64,000 nucleotides of DNA from contig BCJJ01000012.1 in NCBI GenBank assembly GCA_039545355.1, forward strand, positions 699,067 through 763,066, given 5' to 3'. The DNA is from Trichosporon coremiiforme (taxonomy: Eukaryota; Basidiomycota; Tremellomycetes; Trichosporonales; Trichosporonaceae). The notes under the pieces were generated by a model. That model did no database searches. It was not told the origin of the DNA and worked only from the letters and a program-made list of their open reading frames with translations. Below, in pieces: positions 44,301 to 56,469 of this stretch. Each line of letters opens with the position of its first letter. Position 1 is the stretch's first letter. Position numbers and translations under genes: made by a program.

Positions 44301-46646
44301 AGGTTCGTCTTCGACGCCTGGCTCCGAATCGTCATGGAGTTGGTAGCCGCCGTTAATGACGAGATCGAGATCAGGAGCTGGCCGAGAGTATCGTTTCCGT
44401 CACCGATGCTTTCGAATGCGAACGCAGGGTCGGTCGCAATGAGATCGAGAGTCTCCCAGATGAGGTCGGTCTCCGTCGAAGGGATGTCCAAGCTTGGTCG
44501 TCCTGGCCTTCGGGAGGACGTCCCATTGATAGACGAGTTGACGTGAGACTGCAACGTTAGCTTCTAATGTGATAACCTGAGCTAGATCATACCTTCAGGA
44601 TTGCTCGCAGAGACGCAGCAACGTCCGCACGGAGGGCGTTTGCCGATTGCTGCCATGGCAATCGCTGCCCCTCTAACACGATCGCCTTGCACGCGCGCAC
44701 GCCGATGATCTTGCTGACATCTGACGACTCGTTCCAGAGCTTGGGGAAGATGTGCGAGGCGGTCTGGCTCGGGTTGTACCGGTACAGGGCCACGAGACCA
44801 TCAACGAGCACATTGGTATCGTTGATCTCGGTCGAGAGCGACGAGTAGAACAGCGCATTCTTAAGGTCGCTCTGGAGATCCGGCAGCATCGATCGGATAC
44901 CGGAGGAGTCTAAGCGGGGGCTCAGGGACACGCCTGCACGGACGAGGTCGACGTAGCAGACGGCGCATGCCTCGAACGACTTGCTCTGGCCCAACCCTCT
45001 TCGGAGATTCTCCATGAAGCTCGCCTTCTTGGCAATGCTCGAGTTCCCCCGAGAGCTTTCCCCGAGAGCGATGCGCTTCATAGATTCCGGCGACAGAACC
45101 AGAAGCATGGCCATCAGGGGGTAGAACACCTTGACGCGCTTGTTCGATGCGGTCGCGTCCGACATCGACGAAAGCACGTCGAAGAGCACGTCCGGGCTGC
45201 CGTCCAGCTTGCGCGTGCCCTCGATGAGTGACTGGTACTCTGCCGGGTAGACATCGATCCAGTTCCAGATGGCGTTGCGTAGAGCGGAAGCCAAAGCGGT
45301 TTGTGCTGGTCGCTTAACGTGAAGGAACGGGGTCGAGATCTCCTGGAGGGCCTGGGCCAGCCTAGATGAGTCAACGTTAGCCCACTCGAGGAGCCGCAGT
45401 TCCACAAGCTCCGGGTTCTCTTCCAGGGTTGTAGTAAGGTGCGCGACCCGTGCTTTGATGCGTGACAGAACGAGCGGCCAGTTGGAAGCCGACAGGAAGA
45501 AGACGATGCGAGACGTGCACTTGGTCAGCTCCTTGATGGCCATTTGGATCGAAGACGCCGCAGGACCGATCAGTCGCGTGTCCTCCGACGCGAGAGCCGT
45601 GATCGATCCGGATGCCGACGCCGACGGGTACGAGTGCTCCTGAATGAACTTCGGTCCTAGTGAGTAGCCCGTCGACGCAGGGTGCTCCTGAGCCCACGAT
45701 GCTACAGATGCAGAGCTGGGCGACTTGCCGTCGCGCGGAATCTGAGATAACGCGCCGCTCAGCTGCGCGCTGTCGTCCGACACCATCCGCATGTAGATGA
45801 CCAGGACGCCAAGAAGGTGGCGCGCGAGGTGGTCATCCAACGGGGGCGGATCCGGCCAGCATGTGGGGAGGTCCGAGGCCGCAGGCGTCGCAGCCGAAGA
45901 GTTGAGACGCCATGACTCAGACAGACATCGCACGAGAAGGTGAAGGACGTAGAGCTGGGAGTGGATCGTGTCGAGCGGAGCGTCGACGAGGGGCAAGTTG
46001 TTCGAGTACTGCAGCGTTAGTTGGTCCATAGTCGGCGCCGCCGTGTTACACACCTTGGAAAGCGTCTCCAGCGCGCTCGCAAGCGCGTGAACAACCAACG
46101 ACAGACGGATGCGAGAGATCTGCAACAAGCTCTCAACCGTCGTCTTCACCCCGTCGTCCAACTCCATCATCGAAAGCTTTATTCCCGAGTTGCATGGCAG
46201 CTGTGTAGTATGTCAGCCAACGTTCTCCGATGTGTCTGTCAAGCTTGTCCGTTTGTGTGTGCATGATGAAACTCGTGGCACGAAGGCGCAACGCGTTCGG
46301 CCCAACCTCTTGCCGGGAGAAAGGGGATATCCGGCGCGGATTGGCGCGACTTAGGGAAGGATAGGCGAGAAGTAAAGAGGGAGGGAGGTCGGTGCTTACT
46401 CACCTTATTGACCAAGCGAGAGACGATGGATGAGACGACCTTTTGTTCGCTCATGAGGGACTCTTGACGAGATGAATAGGACGTGTTAGCAGGGGATGCC
46501 GAGGTCGACGCGGATGCCGAGTTGGATGCGACGGCGGCTCCGGCGTCGTGCAGCGACAGGTTATCTGTGTGCTGGATGTCAAGCGACCTGATCGTTCGGG
46601 AGGACGGGGAAGCGAATGTCTGCCCGGATGACCGACGAAGCGGCAT
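38321..46646 (-). CDS. IRA1: IRA/neurofibromin-type Ras GTPase-activating protein
   Basis: Exons 46646-46404, 46200-44593 and 44548-38321 give 2692 residues. The long last exon (6.2 kb, no intron) is unusual here. The RasGAP domain occupies roughly residues 1290-1500: LFRANSITTRLLTIFAKTYG carries the arginine-finger position near 1350, and GSFVFLRFFCPAIVAPEGID is the FLR motif near 1465. Downstream, YFVVARVALVDYDLLAYHVF and LVIDLTDFSPTTEMP fit the CRAL-TRIO (Sec14)-PH-like module of neurofibromin (about 1670-1850). The rest is HEAT-like helical repeat. These proteins switch Ras off by stimulating GTP hydrolysis at membranes and restrain cAMP/PKA signalling in yeasts. The N-terminal exon is Ser/Thr-rich. 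Confidence 0.95.
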
Positions 46647-49428
46647 CCTGGCAGCAGCCGCGGAAAGAGATGGGGAAGGAATCTTGACGGGTACTGCTGG
46701 GTCGCGGGTTCAGAGGGGGTTGCGCCGGGTGTCAAGAATAGGGAAGAGGAGTGCGATCAGATGATCATGAGGATGCTGAGGGGGGATGCTTGCAAGTGAG
46801 TGTCGCGAGTTCACTGTATGCCGTATTGATATGAGGTAGGGAGCGCGCGCGTTGACAGTCGGGGAAAGGAGGAAGGAGGTTGAGGATTATAGACGTGCGT
46901 GAGCGTAGTGATACAGGAGGAGAGTCGAGTGTCGATGCGCGAGCGGACGGGCGGACGTATGGGATTCGATGTTTTGGAGGAGGAGAAAGAAGCGTCGAGA
47001 TGGATGATGGGTGTCTGTGTGTATTTCTGGTGGTGGTATGTGTGAGATTGGTGTCGGTTGATGGAAGAGGGTGAAACGTCGGCAGGTAATGGTGAAGGGT
47101 TGAGGGATGCGGTGGCCTGCCTCGTGGGCTAGTCGGTAGCTCTAGCTCGGGAGCGGGCTAGCCTTTCGAGCCGGAGGAGGGATTGTTGAGACTGACTGAC
47201 TGACTGTCGACGGTGTGCGGTGTGCGGTGTGCGGTGGTGTGCGGTGGTGTGCGGAGAGAGATGATGAGAGGATGAACTGGAAAGTGACTATGCACCGGCC
47301 ACGCAAGGACAGGATCGAGGAGCAAGGAACGACGGGTCGAGGTTGAAGCTTGGCCTGGCTGGTCACAGCGGTGTCCGATGCACTGGCCCTAAGCTTGCTC
47401 TGCTGGCTTAGCTGGCTTTGCTGGCCCGGTGGTCGATAGGTGATGTGTCGGGTGGTGGGTGCTGGCTCGGGGCGCGCTCAAGGGTCTACGGAGGGCAAAG
47501 AGCGCGAGCAATGAGCTTCAGGATTGCGAGTGGTCCTTCCCTGCACGTAAGGGCCAGCAGTTGACGAACAAAGAAACCTCGCAGTGTTCCTTCCTCGTTC
47601 CCCATCCCTGTGCGGCGGGCGTGTCGGCGTGTCGGCGTGCAGGCGTGTGCAAGAGGGGGTTCTTCATTTGGGCAATTAGTAAAGCGCACTTGAAATGCGT
47701 CAGGTAACTGGGACCGCTGCGATTGGATTGTTAAGGCCCGCATTAACATGCAAAGCACTAAGCGCGGGACTCTGCAGAGGGACACAACCGAGGAGCACGA
47801 CGCAGGGTCACTCTTCGCAAAGGCACGCAGTCCACGCCTTAGAATGAGACTAAGCCCAGGGCACGAGAGGGCACGTCTAGGGTCACCCAGGGTGACGGGT
47901 CGTGTTGGAATTGCGGGAGACCAAAAGTCGGTTCAGCTCACCGCACCTCGACGCGCCCCACCGCGTACCACCACCGCGCGACCTCTGACCTTCGACCTGC
48001 GACACCCAGCCCAGCCTGGGCACCTTTTTCGAGGCGTCGAGCCATCACCGGACCAACCTCCTACAACTCCTCGCTGCCTGCGATATCCTGGTGCCGACCG
48101 GAGTAATGTCCCGCTGCCGCTGCACGCCCGCGAACCAGCCCTGGCCGCCCAACCGGCCATCCGGGCCGGTATAGGGAGTCAGTTGCAGGGAGCGACGTGC
48201 ATTCGGTCACTGCGACACTCGTTGTTCGGCCAGTATGCAGCTGCTGACAAGTTGGCCGCAGGCTGCTGGCCCATGCACCGAACTGAGCGAACTGAGGTAG
48301 AACGGCCCACTATTCTCTGGCCTTTTTGGGTGGTTGGCGCACACGGCGGGTCTGGCGCGTCGCGGCGTGAAGGTCTGTGCGTCGGGCAGTTCTCAGCATC
48401 ACAGCAGCGAGAGACATGATTCCATATCCCGTCCCGAGAATTTGTATTGCCACGCTCACACGCATCACACAATCACACGCTTGCCATCTGCTCCACGAGC
48501 TACGCGAGCCGAGGGGCAGCTGGGCAACTCCGCGCTCGTCGGCATGCCGCCGCGGGGCGCGTGCGCGGTCCGCCACCAGGCGACGGAGCGAGCGAGGAAT
48601 GCGAGGATAGAAGCACTGCAGTGAGGTACGAAAGGGAGGACGGTATGCGACTTTCTCGTTGTTGCACTGTCTGCTCGCATGCTCTGCTAGCTTTGCTGTA
48701 TGTAGTATGACATGTCCGGGATGCATCACGGCAGCCCGGCAGGACCGGCAAGCTGAAGGGATGCGGTACGTCTAGCGACCCGGCATGCCCGACGAGCAGC
48801 CTGAAACCACAGTCGGTTCGGTGGGTCGTCTTCCTCGGACCCTGCTCCCTACCCCGGCGTACGGCACCCGCGCAGGCTGTCTTACAAGATGCGTTTACGT
48901 TTGCACTTTGGCCACCACTTTCGCCTTTGCTTGTGTTCGCGGATGTCTTACAGAACAAGACGGCGCACTTCCTTCTCCGCTCCGATGTTCCGGATGCGTA
49001 TCGGCGCATTATGCGCGTCCGCCTTGCTCGGTTGCTCGGCAGATTATAGAGTAGGACGCGACGCGCCAAAATGCACAGGTACAAAGGCAATGAACAAGGT
49101 TGGTCGTCTGCGTTATGGTCGTTATCTCTTTCGTGTGCACGCGAACGCGCACCGCGCTTTGGCCGGTGCGCCGATGTCCAGTATGCATGGGCGGACGAGG
49201 GGATAAGGGCTCACCTTCCTGTCCGGCTCAGGGCCCTCGATCAGGGACGCGCTGGAAACTCGCTGTCAGTCCGACTTTCGCTGCAGAGTTTCCTGCAACC
49301 TATCGTGGGATACCTGCCCACGCGGCAAAACAGCACGTGACCGGCTCATGACGGCCTGGCGTCGCTGGAACGTTGACATCACCGATGTCGAGGTGGTCGA
49401 GGTTCAGTGACTACAGATCAACACAGGG
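46647..49428. other. 2.8 kb intergenic region between IRA1 and UFE1
   Basis: This divergent interval holds both promoters. Features seen are an ACTG tetranucleotide run near 47191-47206, a GCGGTGTGCGGTGGT-type repeat at about 47210-47255, and GTGTCGGC repeats near 47620-47640. Several open frames of 90-220 codons exist on both strands (for example 47748-48419 plus), but none has recognisable motifs or splice structure. The region next to IRA1 probably is its long leader. Confidence 0.45.
47191..47255. repeat. Simple repeats upstream of IRA1
   Basis: Four units of GACT/ACTG are followed within a few bases by several copies of GCGGTGT and GCGGTGGTGT. Confidence 0.7.
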
Positions 49429-50749
49429 ATGGCGTTCATCGACCAGACACAGGACTTTCGGAGTCTGATTGCGGAGGGATCGAAGAGTGGGCCGTCGAAG
49501 ACGAGGCCGAAACCGCCACGCCGGCAGTCAGACGAGGAGAAGAAGGACTCGTTTCTGAAGGAGGCGTACCAGATCGTGAGTGTCTTCCTCCGTTGCCTCC
49601 ACTTTGTCCTTCCCTGCGTCTCCCTTATGTCATCAAGGGGAGTGACAGCTCACTCTCCTCACTAACAGGACTGCTGTCGCCGAAGTTGGATGTTAACAGA
49701 ACACAGTACGGCCACCTCACCGACCTCGACCGACTCTTGCGCCAGATCCGCAAGCCGTACCTCTCGACGTCGGAGCCCCCGCCCCTCCACCGCCGCCGGC
49801 CGGGTGCAGCAAGCGGAGACGATGACACGCTGAAGCGCTGGGAGAACACAAAGTATCTCTCCGACCGGGAACGGGACGAGATCGACGTGCGCGCCAAGAT
49901 GATCCTGCGGCGGTGCCGGGAGCGAGTGACGCAGTTGGAGCACGGCGAGAAAGGTGAGTCACTCCTGCCTCTGCACTTCCCTGTCTTCTTCTTTATTCCC
50001 GCGAAGTGGAAAGGGAATGAGAATGGTGGACCGGAGGGGAATGGAAGCTTCACTGAGCGCACGACAGCTGACCCACAGCCCGACAAGAGCGCGTCATTCC
50101 GCAGAACAAGCTGTACAAGTTCCTCCCCTCGCTGGCGCCGACGGAGGACGACAGCGGCACTGTCTTGCTTACAGCACACCGCGCCAGTGTACTCTGGACG
50201 TTGAACAGTCTCCTCGCCAAGCTGACGACGACGACGTCCGATCTGCAAGAGGAGCGCGCGAAGCGTAGAGCAGAGCGGACAAAGACGCTCGGCGGAAGTG
50301 CGGAGCGCGAGGCGATGTTGATGGAGAAGGGCCAGCCCCTAGGTCTGGGGCAGCATTTCCCCAACATCAGCTCAATGGGGACGGGGATCATACCCGAGAA
50401 CGAGCCCAAGATCGAGGACCAGCTGTCGCAAGCCCAGCTGCAGGAGTTCGAGAGCGAGAATTCCGCGCTGTTGGAGCACATGCAGAGCCAGCTCGACTCT
50501 GTGCTCTCTGCTGAGAGGAGCCTGGTGGAGATCTCCCAGATGCAGGCCGAGCTTGTCAGGCATCTGACACAGCAGACGGAGATGGTCGATCTGCTGTATG
50601 ATCAGGCTGTGGCTAGTGTCGGGCAGATGGGAGATGCGAATCGGGAACTGAGAAAAGCCAAGGAGAACAGCAGCCAGAGCCGGCTCATGCTCCTCGTGTT
50701 CCTGCTCGGTATGAGTTTCGCGCTCCTCTTCCTGAACTGGTACTCGTAG
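49429..50749 (+). CDS. UFE1: Qa-SNARE of the ER, UFE1/syntaxin-18
   Basis: Exons 49429-49575, 49707-49953 and 50079-50749 give 354 residues. The second exon is placed at 49707 (branch GTTAAC, acceptor ACACAG) because the join yields FLKEAYQIYGHLTDLDRLLR, which aligns without gaps to the syntaxin-18 N-terminal helix; the earlier AG at 49668 would break the frame. The SNARE motif (about 275-330) includes LVEISQMQAELVRHLTQQTE, with Gln at the zero layer. The protein ends in a tail anchor, RLMLLVFLLGMSFALLFLNW. Ufe1 is the ER-resident t-SNARE for Golgi-to-ER retrograde vesicles. Confidence 0.85.
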
Positions 50750-50952
50750 CGGCTAGCGGAGCGCATCGCAGCGACAGCCTTAGAAGTTGGTAGCACACCG
50801 ATGTATGATCTAGAGCAGCAGAGTTCGGGTTATGGATACATTCTAGCATTCGCATAGGTCTAAGCAACGTGGAGAGCGTCTATCAGTGTTCATATCTACG
50901 TAGAGGAGCGCGCAGCGCCCCCGAGAGCGAGCAACTCAGTGTCCGACCCCTC

Positions 50953-52213
50953 CTAAGAGCGAACACTCGGGCTGCGCTCCCTCGCCGCGCCCCTCCTAAC
51001 TCCACCTTCAAGCAAAGCCAGATCATCTTCCTCTGAGTAATCCCTCAGCAGCGCGGTCGACTCGAGCGCCTCGGCAGCGAGCTCGCCCTCCTCGGGATCG
51101 AGGCCCTCGCGCATCTCGAGCTTGCGCATCTGCCGCAACGTGAGCTTGTAGATGATTAGACCGGTCACGACGGAGAACACGACCGTGGCTACGATACTGG
51201 CCATGTTGAGCCAGAACTGCACCGGATCCTTGTGTTTCGGGTTGTCGGGGTCGTCGAGCATCGAAGACAGGCGAGAGCCGATGAAGACGGGGATGAACAG
51301 TTTGGGCAGGTAGAGCACGTTGGCGAGCATGTACTGCCAGAACTGGACTGCGTCGATTGACTGGAGTTGTCAGCTACATCCGGATCCCCTGCAGCTGGTC
51401 TCGGAGCAAGGAAGTACTCACGGCAAAAAGACCGTTACCAATCGCCCAAGGCAGAGGACACCACCTGATCATAGCCACCAGCGGCCAGCCGCGCTCACGC
51501 ATGACGTGGCCGAACGCTTGCCATTGCTTGTTCTTCCCGCTGCCGAACTTCCGCATCCATTCGAGGAAGAAGGTGCGCACGGAGAGGAAGGCGATAGCCG
51601 CGCCCGCCAGGGAGGCGAGAGAGGCGATTAGGAAGCCCGGCCAGACACCGTAGGCGAAGCCCATCAGCGTCATGGAGCCGGAGAAGCCAAAGAGGGGCGG
51701 GTGCGAGGAGAGGACTGCGGTTAGCTCGAATGGATCATCGATGTAGCTGGAGATGAGACGGGCGATGAAGAATACACGAGAGGCGGTTTCTGACCATCCG
51801 CTGCGAGATCTCTACTCACTAATGCACACGGATAGGATCAGCATGCCCTTCCACCCCATTTCTCGCAGACGCACGCCGAGGTCGTTGAAGAACTCGCCGA
51901 TACGCTTTGGCGTGATCCACATGATGATCGCGAAGACGAGGACGTGCGCGCCAAAGATAGACCTGGGGTTAGTACTGACTCACATTGCCGTGGTAGCTTG
52001 ATGAGATCGTCGGCGTCGGAAGGATCTCCGAACGAACACACTCTCGCTCACCAAAACGTTATCTGATATGCAGTCAGCCACGGCCTGTGTGAACCCTTAC
52101 ATCGGGGTGTGACTCACCTTGCTCCGTCGGTCGAGTTTGCGGTACGGGCGCGTGATGCGAGCGACGAGGGCCTCGCCTCGGCTCCGCAATGTCGGGAGGT
52201 CCAGTTCTGTCAT
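50953..52213 (-). CDS. TVP38: TVP38-type Golgi membrane protein (DedA/SNARE-associated family)
   Basis: Five exons: 52213-52118, 52062-52052 (11 nt), 51962-51820, 51714-51422 and 51360-50953, giving 316 residues. The core has the VTT/DedA signature: SMTLMGFAYGVWPGFLIASL, FLEWMRKFGSGKNKQWQAFG, LVAMIRWCPLPWAIGNGLFA and LANVLYLPKLFIPVFIGSRL. Several transmembrane helices are visible, plus an acidic cytosolic tail with LLRDYSEEDDLALLEGG. The yeast homologue localises to late Golgi vesicles; the family includes lipid scramblases. The 11-nt exon (ATAACGTTTTG) is needed to keep the frame and is flanked by good splice sites. Confidence 0.88.
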
Positions 52214-52744
52214 GTCTGGGTGGGCGATGATGCGGTACCAAGATGTCGCCGCTCAGCTCCAAGATGAGATGCACCCGTTAGCCTCCTGCCCTGTGCACAT
52301 AGGTTCAGTGACAGCACCGCAGGCGGCAAGCGGGACCCGCACAGTTGGGAAGGAGACGGTAGCTGCGGAGCCCCATAGCCTCATACCAGGAGACCAGGAA
52401 AGCGGGAACAAATAAATGAGACGCAGCCAGCCTAGGAGTTAGGAACAACGAAGGTCTTGCCACCGTTTGCGCACTGCTTCGCGACCGACCTTTTCATCGC
52501 TGCTGATTTCGCCCACACCCCCCGTCAATCAGCAATCCACGTCCGTTTCATCCCGGAAACAGGCAGAGCTTGCGGAGACGACAAAGCCACCCGACCGACA
52601 TCCACTAGGCATACCGTGCTTGGATTGGATCGATTCCGAACGAGGAAGGCCGATTACGAAGCTCTATAAAGAGACCGATACCCCTCCGCCGAAGTCCGGT
52701 CGATAACTAGCACTCTCTGAGTTGCTTGTATCACTTAGATCAGC
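52214..52744. promoter_or_regulatory. Divergent promoter region, TVP38 and RAT1
   Basis: The 531 bp separate two divergent start codons. No recognised motif or gene was seen. Confidence 0.4.
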
Positions 52745-55700
52745 ATGGTGAGTAGTTCATGGCGCAGACAGTCGAGCTGACATACAGGGTGTTCCCGCCC
52801 TCTTCCGATGGCTGTCCAAGAAGTACCCGAAGATTGTGCAGCGCGTCGTTGAGGACACACCGACCAAGGTCCGGCAAGATGATGGCTCGATCGTCGAGAT
52901 TCCCGTCCAGTACGAGTCGGCGAACCCTAACGGCTTCGAGGTTGACAATCTATACCGTATGTTGCGTAGCTCTCTTGATTGCTAACAGATGCCAGTGGAT
53001 ATGAACGGTATCGTCCATCCCTGTACGCACCCCGAGGGCCGTGATGCGCCGCCGACCGAGCAGGACATGATGGTCGAGGTGTTCAAGTACACGGAGCGCG
53101 TCGTGAACATGGCGCGACCTCGCAAGGTGCTCTTCATGGCCATTGACGGCGTCGCCCCCCGTGCCAAGATGAACCAGCAGCGCTCCCGTCGTTTCCGTGC
53201 GTCGCAGGAGGCCGCCGAGAAGGAGGAGGAGCGCAAGCAGCAGATCGCCATGTTCGAGGCGATGGGCCAGACGGTTTCGGACGAGACGAAGAACAAGAAG
53301 TCGTGGGACTCGAACGCCATCACCCCCGGCACGCCGTTCATGGACCTCCTCTCCGCCTCGCTCAAGTACTGGGTCTCGCACAAGCTCTCGACTGACCCCG
53401 GATGGAAGGACGTGAGTTAATCGCCAGTGGAGTAGTTAACTGACATCGCAGCTCAAGGTTATTATCTCGGACGCCTCGGTTCCAGGAGAGGGAGAGCACA
53501 AGATCGTCGACTGGATCCGCCGAGAGCGCACGTATCCTGAGTGGGACCCCAACACGAGCCATGCGATCTACGGTCTCGACGCCGATCTTATCATGCTTGC
53601 GCTCGCGACGCACGAGCCGAACTTCCGCGTCCTCCGTGAGGATGTGTTTGCGCAGAGCTCGCGCGGCCCCCGCGTCTGTGACAACTGCGGGAAGGAAGGC
53701 CACATCAAGGCGAACTGCAAGGGCGAGAAGAAAATGCCCGACCCGAACGTTGTTGCCAAGGCCAAGCCCGAGGACCCGAAGCCGTTCATTTGGCTCGATG
53801 TCGCGTGTCTCCGTGACTACCTCGCTGTCGAGCTCAACGTGCCAACTTCGTTCCCCTTCGACCAGGAGCTCGCCATCGACGACTGGATCTTCATGATTTT
53901 CTTCGTCGGAAACGATTTCCTGCCGCATCTTCCCTCCCTCGAGATTCGCGAGGGTGCCATCGACACCCTTCTCGAGATCTGGAAGCGCGAGCTCGACCGC
54001 ATGGGTGGATACCTCACCAACCACGGAAAGGTCAACCTCGAGCGCGCCCAGATCATCCTCGACGGCATCGCTGCGCGTGAGGACAACATCTTCCAGCAGC
54101 GCAAGGAGCAGGAGGACCGCCAGGAGCGCAACGCCAAGCGCAGGAGGAAGGAGGATCACCGGAGGCAGGACATGGAGAATGGTACTTGGCAGAAGGAGAA
54201 GGACCAGGCTTCCGGCCCCGGCAGCATGCAGATGAACGGCCAGGACTACGTCCAGGTCGACCCCACTGACACTGCTCGCGGAGGCGCCCTCCACCCCTCG
54301 CTTCCGAGTCGACCGGATGCTGCCAAGGAAGAGCCCGCTGCGCCGTCCAAGCCCGTTAAGCCCGGCAAGAAGATGTCCTACGCTGAGCAAGCGGCCTCTC
54401 TCAAGGCCGGTCTCGCCGCCATGGAGGGTAGCAATCTCGACGTCGTCAAGAACCGCCGCGCCATCCGTATGGCCAACCAAAATGCCGCCGCAGCCCTTAA
54501 GGCGGAGCTGGAGGGCGGTGATGAGAAGGACGACAAGGCGGAAGGCGACGAGAAGGAGGACAGCGCCGACGGTGACGAGAAGAACGACATGGAAGTCGAC
54601 GCTGAGGCTGAGGACGCCGAAGAGAACCGCGGCACGAAGCGCAAGGCCGACGACGACGAGGACGGCACCGGCAGTGAAACCGGCAAGGACGATGACGAGG
54701 GTGCCCCGAACCCCGGTGACGAGGTCGTACCCAAGAAGAAGCTGCACGTCAACCCTGACGGCACTGTCGAGTACGAGGACACTGTTCGTCTCTGGGAGCC
54801 CGGATACAGGGAGCGCTACTACCGTCAGAAGTTCGGTGTTGAGCTCTCGGACAAAAAGTTCATGAGCGAGATCACCCGCTCGTACATGGAGGGTCTCTGC
54901 TGGGTACTTGAGTACTACTACCAGGGTGTCCCCGCCTGGGACTGGTACTACCCTTACCACTACGCGCCGTTCGCGCAGGACTTCCACAACGTCGGCAGCC
55001 TGGACATCAAGTTCCGCAAGGGCAACCCGTTCACGCCCTTCGGCCAGCTGCTCGGTGTCTTCCCCGCCGCGTCGCGCGTGCACCTGCCGGAGCCGCTGCA
55101 GACCCTCATGATCGAGGAGGAGTCGCCCATCATCGACTTCTACCCAAGCGACTTCGAGATCGATATGAACGGTAAGAAGATGGCTTGGCAGGGTGTTGCT
55201 CTCCTCCCCTTCATCGACCAGCACCGTCTCCTCGCTGCGCTCAAGAGCAAGGAACCCGAGCTCAGCCAGGACGAGAAGCGCCGCAACACCTGGGGCGAGC
55301 CGCGCATGTTCATCGCCGAGGAGAACATGCTCTTCGACCCCTTCGTCAAGCTCTACGGCCGGAAACCGAGACCGGACGGCAAGCCGCTCCCTCCCGTCGC
55401 CCTGGACGCTGAGCGCTCCCAGGGTGTCGTCGGTGGCACGCTGAACGACCCGCTCTGTGTTCCTGGCGCCAGCATGGACACGCCTCTGCCGTCCATTGAC
55501 GACTGCCCCGACCTCACCAACAACCGCGCCATTTCGGTGCGGTATCTTTACCCGCCTCTCAAGGGCTCGCACCGATCAGTGCTGCTCAAGGGCTACCGAC
55601 CGCTGCCGACTCGTCTTAACCAGAACGACCGGCAACGTGTGAAGCAGGGCCAGTTCGATGGTCCTGGCGGTCACGGCCGTGGTGGACGGGATCGCGGTGG

Positions 55701-56223
55701 CGGTGGTGGTGGCCCTGGCTTCGGCGGTGGCCCTGGACGAGGACGTGGAGGCGGCTACGGCGGTCCTCCTCCCCGTAACGACGGCTACGGGGGCGGCGGT
55801 CGCGGTGGGTACGGAGGTGGCGGCTACGCCGGTGGTGGCTACAACGCTCCGGGCGCCGGCTACCGTGACCCGTATCCCCCTCCCCGCAATGCCTACGGCG
55901 GAGGTGCCGCCTACGGAGGTGGCGCTTCGAGCTACGGCGGCGGTGGCTACGGAGGTGGTGGATATGGTGGAGGTGGCTACGGCGGCGGCCAGTCTAGCTA
56001 CGGCGGCGGCGGCGGCTACGCAGGAGGCGGTTACGGCGGAGGGGGTAGGAACCCCTACGGCGCTCCCCCTCCTCCCAACCCGTACGGTGCCCCTCCACCA
56101 AGCTATGGCGGTGGTCGTGGTGGCCGCGGCGGATATGGAGGTGGCGGTTACGGCGGCCGCGGCGGTGGTGGTGGTGGTGGTCGGGGAGGATACGGCGGTG
56201 GCGGCTACGGTGGGGGAAGGTAG
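52745..56223 (+). CDS. RAT1: 5'-3' exoribonuclease 2 (RAT1/XRN2)
   Basis: Exons 52745-52747 (ATG alone), 52788-52956, 52996-53411 and 53452-56223 give 1119 residues. Catalytic-domain motifs are [97 protein letters not shown] and [20 protein letters not shown], supplying the metal-binding acidic residues. A CCHC zinc knuckle, [14 protein letters not shown], lies near residue 265. An acidic Lys/Glu linker follows, then the conserved [16 protein letters not shown] block. The last 190 residues are Gly/Tyr/Arg-rich low complexity. Rat1 is the nuclear exonuclease for transcription termination, rRNA processing and RNA decay. Confidence 0.97.
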
Positions 56224-56469
56224 TATTGTCAAATGTAGTACAACATCTTCATCCTTGGAATAGAGTACAATTCTGCATGTGTCGTCGGCACAAATGCCAT
56301 AGCTAGTAACTGTTCAAGCAGTGGGTGACTGACTGCTCTCGTTAAGCGGAACGGCGGAAGCCGAAGACGCGGGTGGAGGAACACGTGATCTCTCGCCACT
56401 GGCGGACGTGACAAGTTGGGTAGCTAGGTCTAGGCTAAATCGTGCATCACCTCACACACCACGATCGCG

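Noticed and set aside
47748..48419. 223-codon frame in the IRA1-UFE1 gap
   Set aside because: No recognisable motif, no splice structure and Pro/Arg-rich composition expected from GC-rich non-coding DNA.
49669..49706. Earlier acceptor for UFE1 exon 2 at 49668
   Set aside because: The AG is too close to the CTAAC branch and breaks the frame; the acceptor at 49706 aligns perfectly with syntaxin-18.
53362..55572. 736-codon open frame on the minus strand
   Set aside because: It lies wholly antisense to RAT1; its Leu/Val/Glu-rich sequence is the mirror of GC-rich coding DNA and has no domain.
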